From Trifolium pratense (lineage: Eukaryota; Streptophyta; Magnoliopsida; Fabales; Fabaceae): a stretch of 64,000 bases of DNA. A model generated the notes under the pieces. It searched no databases and had not been told where the DNA came from. It saw nothing but the letters and a program-made list of their open reading frames with translations. The number at the start of each line of letters is the position of its first letter. Positions within the stretch are counted from its first letter, which is position 1. Below are positions 18,164 through 29,359 of this stretch, one piece after another. A program made the position numbers and the translations under genes. The DNA lies in assembly GCF_020283565.1 (NCBI RefSeq), contig NC_060061.1, positions 39,593,362 to 39,657,361 on the forward strand. The letters run 5' to 3'.

Positions 18164-21100
18164 ATGGCCAGTTCTTCGCAGCCACTCAACACCGACGCCG
18201 GCGACGACAACGTGCTCAACGTTCCGTCCTCTCCGCCGCCGCAGCATAACACCGTGCTATCACCGGTGCGTGACAATACCACCGTAACACGCGGTCCAGA
18301 AACCGACTCTCGCGACGGACGGGAAACCTCACTCTCTTCCGATGAAGAAGACGTCGAGATCCTAACCGATCGTCAGATGGGCAAACGCCCGCAACTGAAA
18401 CAAGAAGCTCCGGCAAACAACGCCGAACAGCCCGCCGTCTTGGCCAACTCTGAGGTCGCAGCCTTGATCGCTGCCCTCAAACAAACAACGGAGGCCATGC
18501 AGGCTCAAAATCGTCGACTGGACGAGCAGAGCGAAAGAATCGCCGCGCTGGAGAAAAGCCGGCGTCGCAGAAAGACCAACTCTCCCCCGCGGAGACACCA
18601 GGCTACTCCTTCCCCTCCTCGACAGGCGGCCGTCAAACATCGACGCCCCGACTTAGAGAGGGTCGAAGTTACTCCTCGGAAGAGGGACCGTACTCCTCCA
18701 CATCGCGAGGGTAGGCTCTCCCCGGGCAAGAAAGGAAAACACGAAGCTCCGCGCCGCCATTCACCTCAAGGGTTGGCGAACATGGCCAAGCATGGCGCGT
18801 CGGGCAGCTACCGTCCTCGCAAATCTCGCAGTCCAACGCCCATGCCCGGTGACTATTCTCCCCGGTCTTCCGAGGACCATTCTCCTAACGGGAGCGACGA
18901 GGGTGATCCCCGGTGCCCCCTGACCGCCGACATTCTGAGGAAGCGTGTCCCAAAGGGCTTCGAGAGACCTCCTACGCTCCCCGCGTACGATGGTTTGACC
19001 GACCCCGACGACCACATAGCTAATGTCAACGCTAACCTGGATTTCAGGAACATTAGCGGGGCCATTAGGTGCAGACTGTTCCCAACCACGCTGAGGAAGG
19101 GAGCAATGGCATGGTACCAAAGCCTGCCCCCTCAATCCATCCATTCATGGAGGGATCTTACTGAACAGTTTTGCAGACACTTCACTGCTTCCCGCAAGCA
19201 CCCAAAGACTGTGCATGCCTTGGAGGCCATATACCAAGCTGAAGACGAAACTCTCCGCAACTTCGTCGAGAGATTCAACAAAGAGGCTGTGCAGGTCGAA
19301 ACGACCGACGACATGAAAAAATACTTGCTGCAGAGGGGCCTTCGCCCGGGCAGCGATTTTGCCAAAGCTGTGGGCATAGAAAAGCCACCCACCTGGGACG
19401 ACCTCCTCCTAAAAGCTCAAAAGTACATTGATTACGAGGAAGTCCAGGCAGCTGATGTCGCCCGCCTTGCCCGACCTGGAAGCAGCCACCCTGCCCGCGA
19501 GTCCTCCCATAGGAACGAGGACAGGGGTGGCGACAAGGGAAGCGATAGAGGCGGCGACAGGGGTGGCGAGAGGGGCAGAGACAGAAGGAGGGGCGAAAGA
19601 CGAGAGCCTCGTGGCCCTCCAAGCACATTCGCCACCTACACCCCCCTCGTCAAATCACGGGGAGAGATATTCGCTGAGGTTCACATCTCTGAGTTCGACA
19701 GAGCAAATGTGAAGCAACCAAAGCCAACCCCCCTGAAGCCCGGCCAAGACAAAAATAGGTATTGCAGATACCACAAAAGTTATGGTCACAGGACCGACGA
19801 CTGCATCCAACTGAAGGATGCTATTGAAATCATGATCAGAAACGGACAACTAAGACAGTTCGTAAGAAGAAACAATGATCCTCGACCAGAAACCGCGGAG
19901 ACTCGCGCGGTCGAGGAGGTACCTCCACAGCCTACCGGGCAGAAAAACGCCAAGCAGATAGCTATGAGCGTATCCCGGCCAGAAGATTTTGCTATCCCCA
20001 GCGGTTCTGGGGACACCTATACTGGTCCTACGCTTAGCACGGGGGACTACTTCACAGACTCACTCGTCATATCCGGCGGTCACATGGACAAGCACACCGT
20101 CGGATCGATAAAAAGAAAATTCGAGGATCTCATCAACACGTCCTCGAATATGAACGCAACACTGGACAAGGCGAAGGGGCGATCAATGCCTTTAGCCTTC
20201 TATCGAGAAGAGCTGCCCGGCGGGACAGCCAATTTCCAAATTCCCCTCCTCGTCCGGGCAGACATGGCCAACATGGACGTTCGTCGGGTCCTCATCGATC
20301 CGGGGAGCTCCTGCGACATTATGTACGCCAGTTTGTTCAGGACCTTACAGCTGGACGAGACACACCTCACCCCGTACTTGGGCTCAGACCTCACAGGATT
20401 CAATGGAGCAACTACTAGGCCTTGGGGTTATGTCGACCTGATCGTCACCTTTGGCTCCGAAGAGACTGCTAAGTCGATCAGGGTGAAATTCTTGGTCGTG
20501 GACTGTCCTTGCCTCTACCAATGCATCATCGGCAGGACGGCCATAGCAGACCTGGTTGCTGTCCCTTCTACTGCCCACCTGAAGATGAAGTACTATACTC
20601 ATAAGGGGCAGGTTGCTACTCTGCACGGGGACATTAAAGCTGCGAGGAGGTGCTTTGACGCAGCATCCAAAGGCAACAACTTCATTGGCAAAGCTCCTGA
20701 AGCAAAGAAGCCAAAGCCTTCCTCGGAAACACCACCAAAGCCATCCCCGGAAGCACCACCAAGTCTGCCCGGTCCAAGTGTGAGCTCTGTTGATCTTGAC
20801 AGCCGCACCTCCAAGAAAGAGCATAAGGAGGAGAAAAAGCTGAGGAAGGAGGAGAAGGAGGACGACGAGGCGAGCAAAGAGCATTATCGCCCCATTCCAG
20901 ATGGAGACTTTGAGATAGTCCAGTTTGGCGAGGATCCAGAAAAAGGAGTCAAGATTGGTACGGGGCTCCCCGAGTTGGCGAGGAAGCAGCTGAAAGCCTG
21001 CCTTAGAGAAAATGCTGACTTGTTCGCATGGCACGCTGCCGACATGCCCGGGCTGGATCCAAACATCGCCTGTCATCAACTTACTGTCGACCCACTTGCT

Positions 21101-24100
21101 AGTGCTGTAGTGCAACGTAGGCGTAGGCAGTCTCCCGAAAAAGCGGAGGCTGCTGAAAAAGCTGTAAAAGACCTCTTAGAGGCAAATTTTATTTCTGAAG
21201 CCAGATACACTACCTGGTTGTCAAACGTTGTACTAGTTAAAAAATCTAATGGAAAATGGCGCATGTGTGTTGACTATACCGATCTCAATAGGGCTTGCCC
21301 TAAAGATTCCTATCCTTTACCTTGCATTGATAAATTAGTCGATAATTCTTCTGGCTTTAAATTATTGTCTTTTATGGATGCATATTCAGGATACAACCAA
21401 ATCCCAATGGCCGTGGCCGACAGGGGAAAAACAGCTTTCATGACCGAGTCGGGCAACTATTACTACAACGTAATGCCCTTCGGTCTAAAAAACGCTGGTG
21501 CTACATACCAGCGGATGATGAACAAAGTATTCCGGGCAGAAATAGGCGACATGCTCGAAGTCTACATGGACGACATGATCGTAAAATCCCATGAGGAAAT
21601 CGACCATACCGCCCACTTACGTAGGGTCTTCGAGCAGGCCAGAAAACACAACATGCGATTCAACCCAGAAAAGTGCACCTTCGGGGTACGAGCAGGAAAG
21701 TTCCTCGGATTCTACCTAACAGAACGAGGAATCGAAGCCAACCCCGACAAATGTCGTGCCTTTACGGAGCTCCCAACTCCGAGCAACAAAAAATCTATAC
21801 AAACCCTGAACGGAATGCTGACCTCATTGTCTCGCTTCGTAGCAAAATCTGCTCAACACGCATTACCGCTTTTCAAATTACTAAGGAAAGAAGCTGTGTT
21901 CGAATGGACGGACGAGTGCGAACAGGCCCTCCAACATCTTAAGAAGGCCCTGTCCGAACCCCCAGTCCTCTCGCGCCCGGATGTCGAGGAGGTGTTATAC
22001 ATCTACCTTTCCGTCGCATCCGAGGCCGTCAGCGCAGCCCTTGTCCGCGAAACAACGGAAGGACAAAAACCAGTGTACTTCACGAGCAAGGCTCTACAGG
22101 GGCCCGAACTCAGATATACACAAATCGAAAAGGTGGCCCTCGCCTTGATCAACGCAGCAAGAAGACTACGTCACTACTTCCTAGCACACACAATCATAGT
22201 ACGAACCAACCAACCCATCAAATCATTGCTTGGTCGACCTGACATGGCGGGCAGGATGCTCAAATGGTCCCTCGAGCTTTCCGAATTCGACATTCGTTAC
22301 GAAAGCAGGAAAGCGCTAAAATCACAAGTCCTAGCAGACTTTGTGGCCGAAATGACGAGTCCAGCCTCCACGACAAGCGAGGCAGACAAATGGACAATAT
22401 TCGTCGACGGGGCGTCAGGCTCCACGGGAGCAGGAGCAGGAATTATCCTGGAAAACGAAAATGGAATCATCATCGAAGTATCCCTAGCACTATCCTTCCC
22501 GACATCAAATAACCAAGCAGAATACGAAGCCTTCCTAGCAGGGCTACGGTTGGCCGAGGACATGGAGGCAAAAGAAGTAAAAATTTTCACAGATTCACAA
22601 CTTGTTGCCTCACAAGTATTGGGAGAATATCAAGCCAAAAACGATAGTCTCTCTGAATATCTAGCATTAGTGAAGGAAAAAATCACTAAGTTCGAATCCG
22701 TGGAGGTGCAACACGTTCCACGCGAGCACAACAAACGGGCAGACATCCTGTCCAAACTGGCGAGCACAAAAAAGAAAGGCGGAAACAAATCCGTCATTCA
22801 AGAAGTACTCCCTCGACCAAGCATCGAGAAGACGACCAACGTCCTCGACATAAATGTCATTGGCGACCAAAATTGCTGGATGACCCCCGTGTACAACTTC
22901 CTCGCGAATGGAACCCTCCCTGACGATCAGAAAGAGGCAGCAATAATTAGACGTCGAGCATGCGCATATGTCGTCCTCGACGGAAAGTTATATAGAAGAG
23001 GATTCTCAATCCCACTCCTTAAATGTGTCGACGAGGAAACGGTCGACTATATCTTGCGCGAGGTACACGAGGGAATCAACGCCCAGCATCTGGGAGGAAG
23101 ATCGCTGGCCAGGAAAGCTCTTCGAGCAGGATACTACTGGCCCACCATGCAGCAAGACGCAAAGGACCATGTGAAGAAATGCGACAAATGTCAACGACAT
23201 GGGGACATGCACCTAGCTCCTCCCCACGAACTCAAATCTTTGTCGTCACCATGGCCCTTCGCTTGGTGGGGCATGGACATACTTGGCCCCTTCACAAAGG
23301 GACTCCACCAAAATAAATTTCTGATAGTCGCCGTGGACTATTTTACCAAGTGGGTAGAGGCTGAACCCCTCTCCGACATAACGTCGTTCAGGATACTCCG
23401 TTTCTTTAAACGCGACGTACTCTGCCGATTTGGGATACCACAGGCCGTCGTCACGGACAACGGGACACAATTCACGGACAAAGGTTTCCAAGACTTCCTC
23501 GCTGCCCTGGGGACTAAGCAACATTTCACTTCCGTGGAACATCCCCAAACTAACGGGCAAGCCGAGGCCGCCAACAGAGTAATCCTGCGCGGCCTACGTC
23601 GAAGATTGGACCTGAACAAAAAGAAATGGGTCGAGGAGCTCGAAAGCGTCCTGTGGGCCTATCGCACAACACCACACTCCACAACCGGGGAGACTCCATT
23701 TAGAATGGTATATGGAACAGAAGCAGTCATCCCCGTAGAGGTGGGCGAGCCATCTCGCCGAACCGAGCAACCGCTCGAAGAAGAAATGAACGACGAAGCT
23801 CTCCGCGAAGAGCTTGATCTCGTCGAAGAGATCCGCACGGGGGCATCCCTTCGGGAAGCCACCCTTAAACAAAAAATAGCTGCCCGACATGACGTCAAAG
23901 TCATCAAAAGAGAATTTGAAGTGGGCAGCCTCGTCTTAAGACGAAATGCTAAGGACTCCCAGGATGGTAAATTGGCGGCCAACTGGGAAGGACCATATCG
24001 CGTCATTGACAAAACAGAAAATGGCGCGTATTATCTCGAGGATCTTCGAGGAAAGAAACTTCCTCGACCTTGGAACGCCCAAAAATTAAAACAATATTAT

Positions 24101-24106
24101 AGCTAA
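18164..24106 (+). CDS. Gag-Pol polyprotein of the Tat-lineage gypsy element (1980 aa, intact)
   Basis: A single frame starts 94 nt after the primer-binding site. Order: a proline/arginine-rich basic N terminus (to about 240); Gag core (WYQSLP, about 315-380); a C-x2-H...C finger-like motif from Cys534; aspartic protease with Asp712 in LIDPGSS; reverse transcriptase (about 1000-1200) with YMDD at 1134-1137; a first RNase H (about 1300); a second, archaeal-type RNase H starting near WTIFVDG (Asp1415). The integrase has an HHCC finger (His1635 to CDKC at 1673) and catalytic Asp1705, Asp1765 and Glu1801 (35 residues between the last two). It ends with a GPY-type C-terminal motif near W1941. No chromodomain is present. 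All catalytic residues are retained, so it could be functional. The protein makes virus-like particles, copies RNA to DNA and integrates it. No gag/pol stop or frameshift is present; stoichiometry control is unknown. Confidence 0.97.
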   Translation: MASSSQPLNTDAGDDNVLNVPSSPPPQHNTVLSPVRDNTTVTRGPETDSRDGRETSLSSDEEDVEILTDRQMGKRPQLKQEAPANNAEQPAVLANSEVAALIAALKQTTEAMQAQNRRLDEQSERIAALEKSRRRRKTNSPPRRHQATPSPPRQAAVKHRRPDLERVEVTPRKRDRTPPHREGRLSPGKKGKHEAPRRHSPQGLANMAKHGASGSYRPRKSRSPTPMPGDYSPRSSEDHSPNGSDEGDPRCPLTADILRKRVPKGFERPPTLPAYDGLTDPDDHIANVNANLDFRNISGAIRCRLFPTTLRKGAMAWYQSLPPQSIHSWRDLTEQFCRHFTASRKHPKTVHALEAIYQAEDETLRNFVERFNKEAVQVETTDDMKKYLLQRGLRPGSDFAKAVGIEKPPTWDDLLLKAQKYIDYEEVQAADVARLARPGSSHPARESSHRNEDRGGDKGSDRGGDRGGERGRDRRRGERREPRGPPSTFATYTPLVKSRGEIFAEVHISEFDRANVKQPKPTPLKPGQDKNRYCRYHKSYGHRTDDCIQLKDAIEIMIRNGQLRQFVRRNNDPRPETAETRAVEEVPPQPTGQKNAKQIAMSVSRPEDFAIPSGSGDTYTGPTLSTGDYFTDSLVISGGHMDKHTVGSIKRKFEDLINTSSNMNATLDKAKGRSMPLAFYREELPGGTANFQIPLLVRADMANMDVRRVLIDPGSSCDIMYASLFRTLQLDETHLTPYLGSDLTGFNGATTRPWGYVDLIVTFGSEETAKSIRVKFLVVDCPCLYQCIIGRTAIADLVAVPSTAHLKMKYYTHKGQVATLHGDIKAARRCFDAASKGNNFIGKAPEAKKPKPSSETPPKPSPEAPPSLPGPSVSSVDLDSRTSKKEHKEEKKLRKEEKEDDEASKEHYRPIPDGDFEIVQFGEDPEKGVKIGTGLPELARKQLKACLRENADLFAWHAADMPGLDPNIACHQLTVDPLASAVVQRRRRQSPEKAEAAEKAVKDLLEANFISEARYTTWLSNVVLVKKSNGKWRMCVDYTDLNRACPKDSYPLPCIDKLVDNSSGFKLLSFMDAYSGYNQIPMAVADRGKTAFMTESGNYYYNVMPFGLKNAGATYQRMMNKVFRAEIGDMLEVYMDDMIVKSHEEIDHTAHLRRVFEQARKHNMRFNPEKCTFGVRAGKFLGFYLTERGIEANPDKCRAFTELPTPSNKKSIQTLNGMLTSLSRFVAKSAQHALPLFKLLRKEAVFEWTDECEQALQHLKKALSEPPVLSRPDVEEVLYIYLSVASEAVSAALVRETTEGQKPVYFTSKALQGPELRYTQIEKVALALINAARRLRHYFLAHTIIVRTNQPIKSLLGRPDMAGRMLKWSLELSEFDIRYESRKALKSQVLADFVAEMTSPASTTSEADKWTIFVDGASGSTGAGAGIILENENGIIIEVSLALSFPTSNNQAEYEAFLAGLRLAEDMEAKEVKIFTDSQLVASQVLGEYQAKNDSLSEYLALVKEKITKFESVEVQHVPREHNKRADILSKLASTKKKGGNKSVIQEVLPRPSIEKTTNVLDINVIGDQNCWMTPVYNFLANGTLPDDQKEAAIIRRRACAYVVLDGKLYRRGFSIPLLKCVDEETVDYILREVHEGINAQHLGGRSLARKALRAGYYWPTMQQDAKDHVKKCDKCQRHGDMHLAPPHELKSLSSPWPFAWWGMDILGPFTKGLHQNKFLIVAVDYFTKWVEAEPLSDITSFRILRFFKRDVLCRFGIPQAVVTDNGTQFTDKGFQDFLAALGTKQHFTSVEHPQTNGQAEAANRVILRGLRRRLDLNKKKWVEELESVLWAYRTTPHSTTGETPFRMVYGTEAVIPVEVGEPSRRTEQPLEEEMNDEALREELDLVEEIRTGASLREATLKQKIAARHDVKVIKREFEVGSLVLRRNAKDSQDGKLAANWEGPYRVIDKTENGAYYLEDLRGKKLPRPWNAQKLKQYYS

Positions 24107-24826
24107 GTTATTGCCAAAGTAAAAAACACTTCTAAAAGGCTGCTCGGATCCTCCAGCAACGAGCCCGACACCTCGACAACGGAAAGCACGCGGGCACACG
24201 TGCTCGATCCAATTATTGAAAAGGAGATACTTTGGCTCAGGAAGGGCATAGCATCTCCCCGACAAGGATGACCTTTGAGACAAGCTCCTCGTCTTTCGTG
24301 CCAAGGCTTAACGCCCAGCTCGCGATGGGAAGTTCAAGCCGCGGGGACGGGCACAACAACGTGTCGGCCTCCGTATTAGCCTCAGAAAACAACTCTAGGC
24401 GCTTAGTTAGTTCCCTAAACTTTCTAAGTTAAATCCGAGGACGATCTCCTCGACGAAACGCGCTCGCAACAAAAAACTTACAAATATAAAAACGGTTTTG
24501 TCAAGCAGGCATACAACAATGTCGAGCAAATATACGAATATCAAAACCAAAAATTTGTTAAGTTAAAAACGAGCAAGCATAAAGACATGCACATTACGAA
24601 CAGGCATAACTTAGCAAAAACAAAGAGCAATAACTTAAACATACATACGAGGAGATAAAATTGACGAGCAGGATGAATAAAACGATCATTGTTATAATTA
24701 CCGGGCATAAAAACCCATTTGTCAAATACTACAAAACCGGGCACGCAGGCCCCCAAATATTGTGCAAAATAAAAAGAAAATTACAAGTTAACGGCGCACA
24801 GGCCCAAACAAATGAGTCGAGGAGGA
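24107..24826 (+). other. non-coding spacer between gag-pol and the antisense gene
   Basis: Part of the gypsy internal region. No long frame on either strand; contains CTCGAC/CTCCTCGAC-type repeats that recur through the 3' part of the element. It would hold the 3' end of the antisense transcript. Confidence 0.6.
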
Positions 24827-26905
24827 TCAGGTGCTCTCATCGTGACCCTCTGGGTTATCATCCGGTGCCTTCTCCTCCCCGACAGCTTCCTCCTCAACTT
24901 CCTCCTCCTCCTCGTCATCACCACCACTACCCTCATCATACTTCTCCTCTTCAAGGGCCATTTGCTTATATTCTTCAGGAATAACAATCTGCCCGTTCTC
25001 AACCCGTTTGAGCTTGTGAATGCCATCAGTAATCAAGCCATGCTCGGCATTCACAACCTTGAGTTGGGCGATCGCATTCTTCCACCCATGCACCATGCTC
25101 GCCAACATTAAGCCCCCTTGCCTCTTGATTTCCTTAACCAGGTCCGCTCGACTTACCAGCCTGGAAGTTTCAATAGCCTCGTCGGCAGCTGGAGCAAGCT
25201 TGGATTGCAGGTCAGCTATCACCGCTTCCAAGTTCTTTTTTTCCTCGGCTCCCCTGGTCTCCACCTCCTCGAGCTTTTTCTTAGCAAGCTCCAGCTCATC
25301 CCGGCTTACCCTAACATCTTCCAGCAGCTGGCCATAATTCTCTTGCTTGCCCCTAAGGTCGATGAGCTCACCCTCCAGCTTCACAATATGCCCCTCCAGC
25401 TTGGCGTTTCGGGCAGCCAACTTTTCCACCTCACGAGTTGGTCCCCCTTCATTTAGTACCAGGGCTGTCTCCGCCAGCCGGATGACAGCAGCAATATCCT
25501 CATTCAGCTGGTTCTGTCGGGCAGCTGAAGAAACACCCAGAACATAATTCTTCTCCGACGCAGGCACCTGGAGGGGATTTTTGTCAAAAAAGCTCCGGTC
25601 GCTCAAACACGCGGGGAGGACAAAGCCACCGTCCCCCTCCGACAGGTCGACGATAGGCGTCATCTGTTCCTCCCGTTGCCTCTTTGCACGACCTCCCGGG
25701 GTTCCCGCTGAGCTTCCCACCGGTGAAGACTGACTAATGCTCCCCGAAGCAGCTTGTTCAGCAATCAAAACACTAGGCTTGGATCTCCTCGCCTTCTTCT
25801 TTGATTTCTCTCCCTTCTGCTCAGCAGCTATCCTCATCAACTCGGAAGCTAGATCAGCCATTCTACCTGCAAATGTGGAAGCGTGGTCAGAAACACGGGG
25901 AGAAACTCAAAACATCAAAATGCTGAATATAAAACAAGTAAAAAACGGGCAGGAATTGAAGAAAATACCCAGCAAAGTATTCTCAGCTGCAACAGTCTTG
26001 CACGACAGTAATAATTTGGTATTAACAAAACGAGGCTCGATCCTCGGTTGACCATGCCTATCTAAAGCAACTTCCCCTAAACTAGTCATTACTCTACAAG
26101 GCTTAAAGCCATCCACGTAGGCCTTAAGCTTCTCAAAGCCTGCCATCTCCGCCGGGGTCAGGTCCTCGGCAGCCGTCAGATACTCGTCGGTCCGCAGTAA
26201 AAAATGCTCCGACGACCAAGATAACGGAAAACGAAGGCCCCACTCCGTTACCGGCTCCCCTCCCTCGTCCAACTGGGGAGATCCATCCTCGAGGAGTACA
26301 GGCCTGTCCATATATAAAGAGTTCAAAGCAAACTCCGTCACCGGCTTCACCACGTAGTATCTCTCCTTGAAACCCCGAGCAGACTCCACGAACATCTTAA
26401 ATATTTTGCTCGACTGATGCTTCAAGGAAATCCAACCCTGCCGGTCCCCGACCTTCTGTCGTTGGATTTGGAAGATGTAGAAAAATAAGGAAACAGTGGC
26501 TTCCACCTCCAGATACCGACAAAGGATCTGGTATGCCCGGATGAACGCCAACGAATTTGGATGCAGTTGGGAGGGAGCCACCTTTAACCGCCCAAAAATC
26601 TCAGCCTCCAGGTTGTTGAAGGGCAGCCGATATCCCATCTCTTTGAACGCCATCTCGTACATAGTAAATCCACCTTCAGTGTACGACGAACAAATCCGCT
26701 CCCCTTCCGCGGGTGCGTGAACCTCCCAGTTGACCGAGCCAGCCTCCTCGACGATAGTAAAGAGCCGGGGATCCTGGGCAGTAATCGTCGAAGCAATGCC
26801 CCTCGGCTCGGGCGCAACCCAGGCCAGCTCTGGATCTGTAATTGTGTCGACCAACTTATGTTTTGACGCCGCTTGGCTCCCCGTAGCCTCCTCTGTGTCT
26901 GACAT
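24827..26905 (-). CDS. antisense two-exon gene of the Tat element (658 aa)
   Basis: Exon 1 spans 26905-25969 and exon 2 spans 25866-24827, separated by a 102-bp intron with donor G|GTATTT and acceptor TTTGCAG. The joined coding length is 1977 nt, exactly 659 codons including the stop. The splice converts two separate open frames into one and fuses them in phase through a Gly-Arg junction. Residues 1-312 resemble the plant 'putative gypsy-type transposon' domain (LPFNNLEAEIFGRL region). The second part has a basic patch (GEKSKKKARRSK, about 329-340), a long coiled coil (about 460-550) and a very acidic tail (DDEEEEEVEEE). Antisense ORFs of this sort are known in Retand-, Grande- and RIRE2-like Tat elements; their role is unknown. 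The start was chosen as the first Met of the open frame. Confidence 0.85.
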
Positions 26906-27096
26906 TTTGAATACCTGAAAAGCAGCGAAAATAAAGTGAATTCGACAGTCATATCAAATCCACCCTTTCACCGCAATTCAAGTGAAAGGGCGTGAAAAAG
27001 GGCGAGGACGCTGTCCCCGACCAAAAGCCCTTATCAAAATGGCAAAACAGACAAAAACAGAGAAGACGAGGAGAACTATTTAACAAAGTCTAAAAA

Positions 27097-27456
27097 CGGG
27101 GAGAAGCTCCCCGACACAAGCTCAAAACGTTGCTCGACGCTTAGAAGCAAACTTAGTTTTGCATAAAAACCTAAAGTTAAAAACGGGGAGAAGCTCCCCG
27201 ACACAGAGTTGCTACAAACTCCTCTATCTACAGAAATTTCCCAGCGAAATAACGGGGAGAAGGTCCCCGACATTCATACAATTCATAAAGACACTCAAAA
27301 TATTCGCGAAGGCGAAAACAGGGAGAAGCTCCCCGACATAAGGTTCAACTAACCTAGCTTTTTGCTACAATAAACGGGGAGAAACGGCAATTCAAAATCT
27401 CCCCGACAGGGTGATAGTTGTAACGAGGAGAGAAAACAGCATTTTCCTCCCCGACA
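27097..27456. repeat. array of six hairpin repeats upstream of the antisense gene
   Basis: The unit CGGGGAGAAGCTCCCCGACA (stem GGGGA/TCCCC) occurs at 27097-27116, 27184-27203, 27253-27272 (one change) and 27319-27338 (one change). Two longer-loop versions follow at 27375-27408 and 27424-27456. Spacing between copies falls from 87 to about 50 bp. It lies 190-550 bp upstream of the antisense start codon and in the 3' untranslated part of the sense transcript. Confidence 0.85.
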
Positions 27457-28763
27457 CAAAACGCATGGAATTCCAGAAATTCATCAACACTGTTCATCAC
27501 CTTCATCATATTCAACAAGTTCATCATGTTCATCATTTTTTTTCCAGCAATGTTCATCAACACTCATACATCGCAGATTCCCAGAAAAGGGATGAAAACA
27601 CCCATGTTACGCCAAAAATCGTAGCATAGAGTTGGCATTTGGGGGTGATTTTACCGCAAATGAACACCAAATCACACTAAATACAGTGATTAAACACAAA
27701 GCCTAAATTGAGACATCCTCAAACCAACACAGTACAGGAATGCAAAACCCAAATAACACAAACAAAATGGGTACAAAGAAAAGGGACGAAACCCAAAGGC
27801 AAACATGAAACTAAAACACAAATGGTAACGAAATGGAGGATAAGAACAAGTTCAAAGGCGTTACCTTTTGAAAATAAAACCTTGAATCAACAAGATGAAG
27901 CTTCAAACAAAGGTCCTAAAATCCCAACCTCGAGTGGAATCACGCAACAGCAGCAGCAAGAGGACGCAAAGAATGCAAAGAGTGAAACTTTGCAATTGAT
28001 CCTCTTCCCTTCTATTTATAGACCACAGGTTCTTGCACCCTACTTCGCGGAGCAACACGCCTAATCGCATCATAGCCGTTGATCCAAACCCAACGGTGTT
28101 GATCAAAAGCCATCAAATGGCCTTGATTCATTCTGATGAAAACTGAAAAGACGCGATGAATCCAACGGTCCACGCGCCTCCTCGAAAAACGACGCATTAA
28201 AGAGCCGTTTCCCTAGGCAATTATTACGTCTCTTCATAGCCCACACACGTGGCTTGAAAAGACGAAACGCTTGTCTTTTCAGGTCACTTCAAACTGACGA
28301 TGCGTTCCTCGAAGAACTCATCGCTATCACCAACGCAATTATCTCCCCGACTCTGCGGACCAGCGCGAATTACGGGCAAGCGAAACAAACGTAAATGAAC
28401 GTGCCCGCAAAAACAGGCAGCATCAGCTTGATGCAGTTAACACAAGACTTCCTCGACAACCCGTCGAGAAACGTAAAAGCAAATGATTTCCAAAGGCAAA
28501 TCTCTTCCCCGTAAATTCCTCCCCGAACATCATGGCGTGTGATACGAGCAAAGGCGCAATTTCCTCTTTGGAAAATCCTCCTCGTCATGCCACTGAGGAA
28601 TTTACGAACAACATATAAACTCTTCTCGCGCAAACGAGCAACAAACATAATCAATGAATTATGAACTCCTCCTAGGATTAACGAGGAAAACATCTCCTCG
28701 ACACACGGGCATGGACCTTAAGTCATTACTCCTATAGCTAGGAGCAACGACTTGGGGGGCTCC
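27457..28763 (+). other. 3' non-coding region and polypurine tract of the gypsy element
   Basis: 27478-27560 is rich in TTCATCA repeats. The rest shows no supported gene. The polypurine tract CTTGGGGGGCTCC (28751-28763) directly abuts the 3' LTR and would prime plus-strand DNA synthesis. Confidence 0.8.
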
Positions 28764-29354
28764 TGTTCTGGACTGGGCCAAGAGCTGGCCCAACCACTTA
28801 TGCCCGACATTTGGGGCATGGCCCAATAAGGGGATACTTCCCCGACACGTCAGCCAATGACGTGTCCTGCTCGACATAACAGATTAGCTCCACGCTAATC
28901 ATGTGCTCGGCTATCCGTGCACAACGACTCATTCAGCCTTAGCTTAACAGCTAAGCAGCACGTTTAATACGTGCTCCTTTATCCAACCGCATTTGTCACG
29001 GAGTCTATCCCTTACCCGCGAATAGCGGAACGACTCCAACCAGGATAGAGGCGAATAACGGCCTTCCCCTACGATACAGGGACTATCCTGGCAGTTGAGC
29101 CTATTGGGCCGGTTATCCAGGCCCAATAGACCAACCTTTGGCCCAGCGCTGGGGGCACTATATAAGCTCTCCTATACAGGAGAGCCAGGTATTCAGAACC
29201 ATTCTACACTTTCTTTCTCTCTCTTCTTTTGTATCTCTCTGTTCACTTTGCTGACTTAGGCATCGGAGCACCTGCAGGTACAAACCCCCCCTTCGGTGTG
29301 GACGCTCGCTCAACGGACCGGCCATCAATCTATTCTGATCACCAGGTACGATCA
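28764..29354 (+). repeat. 3' LTR of the gypsy element
   Basis: 591 bp, identical by reading to the 5' LTR, and ends ...ATCA before the GTAGA target duplication. The small minus-strand frame that appears in both LTRs is a shadow. Confidence 0.95.
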
Positions 29355-29359
29355 GTAGA

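Larger units (their letters stand above)
17478..29354 (+). mobile_element. complete Ty3/gypsy LTR retrotransposon, Tat lineage (11,877 bp)
   Basis: LTRs at 17478-18068 and 28764-29354 are both 591 bp and read identical base for base. The 5-bp target duplication GTAGA lies at 17473-17477 and 29355-29359. A primer-binding site follows the left LTR and a polypurine tract (CTTGGGGGGCTCC) precedes the right one. The internal part has one intact gag-pol frame, then about 4.6 kb of 3' region containing a two-exon antisense gene. The second RNase H in Pol and the antisense gene place it in the Tat lineage. The size and lack of an extra 5' ORF argue against Ogre. It sits in intergenic DNA between the two receptor kinases. 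GC content and codon use are much higher than the surroundings. Confidence 0.95.

Noticed and set aside
18216..23900. Many minus-strand and alternative-frame ORFs across gag-pol
   Set aside because: They are shadows of the high-GC gag-pol frame, with low-quality composition and no domains; the plus frame is continuous with known motifs.
27097..27456. CRISPR-like array (repeats with variable spacers)
   Set aside because: Repeats decay, spacing is uneven, it sits inside a plant retrotransposon and no cas genes exist; it is a retroelement hairpin array.
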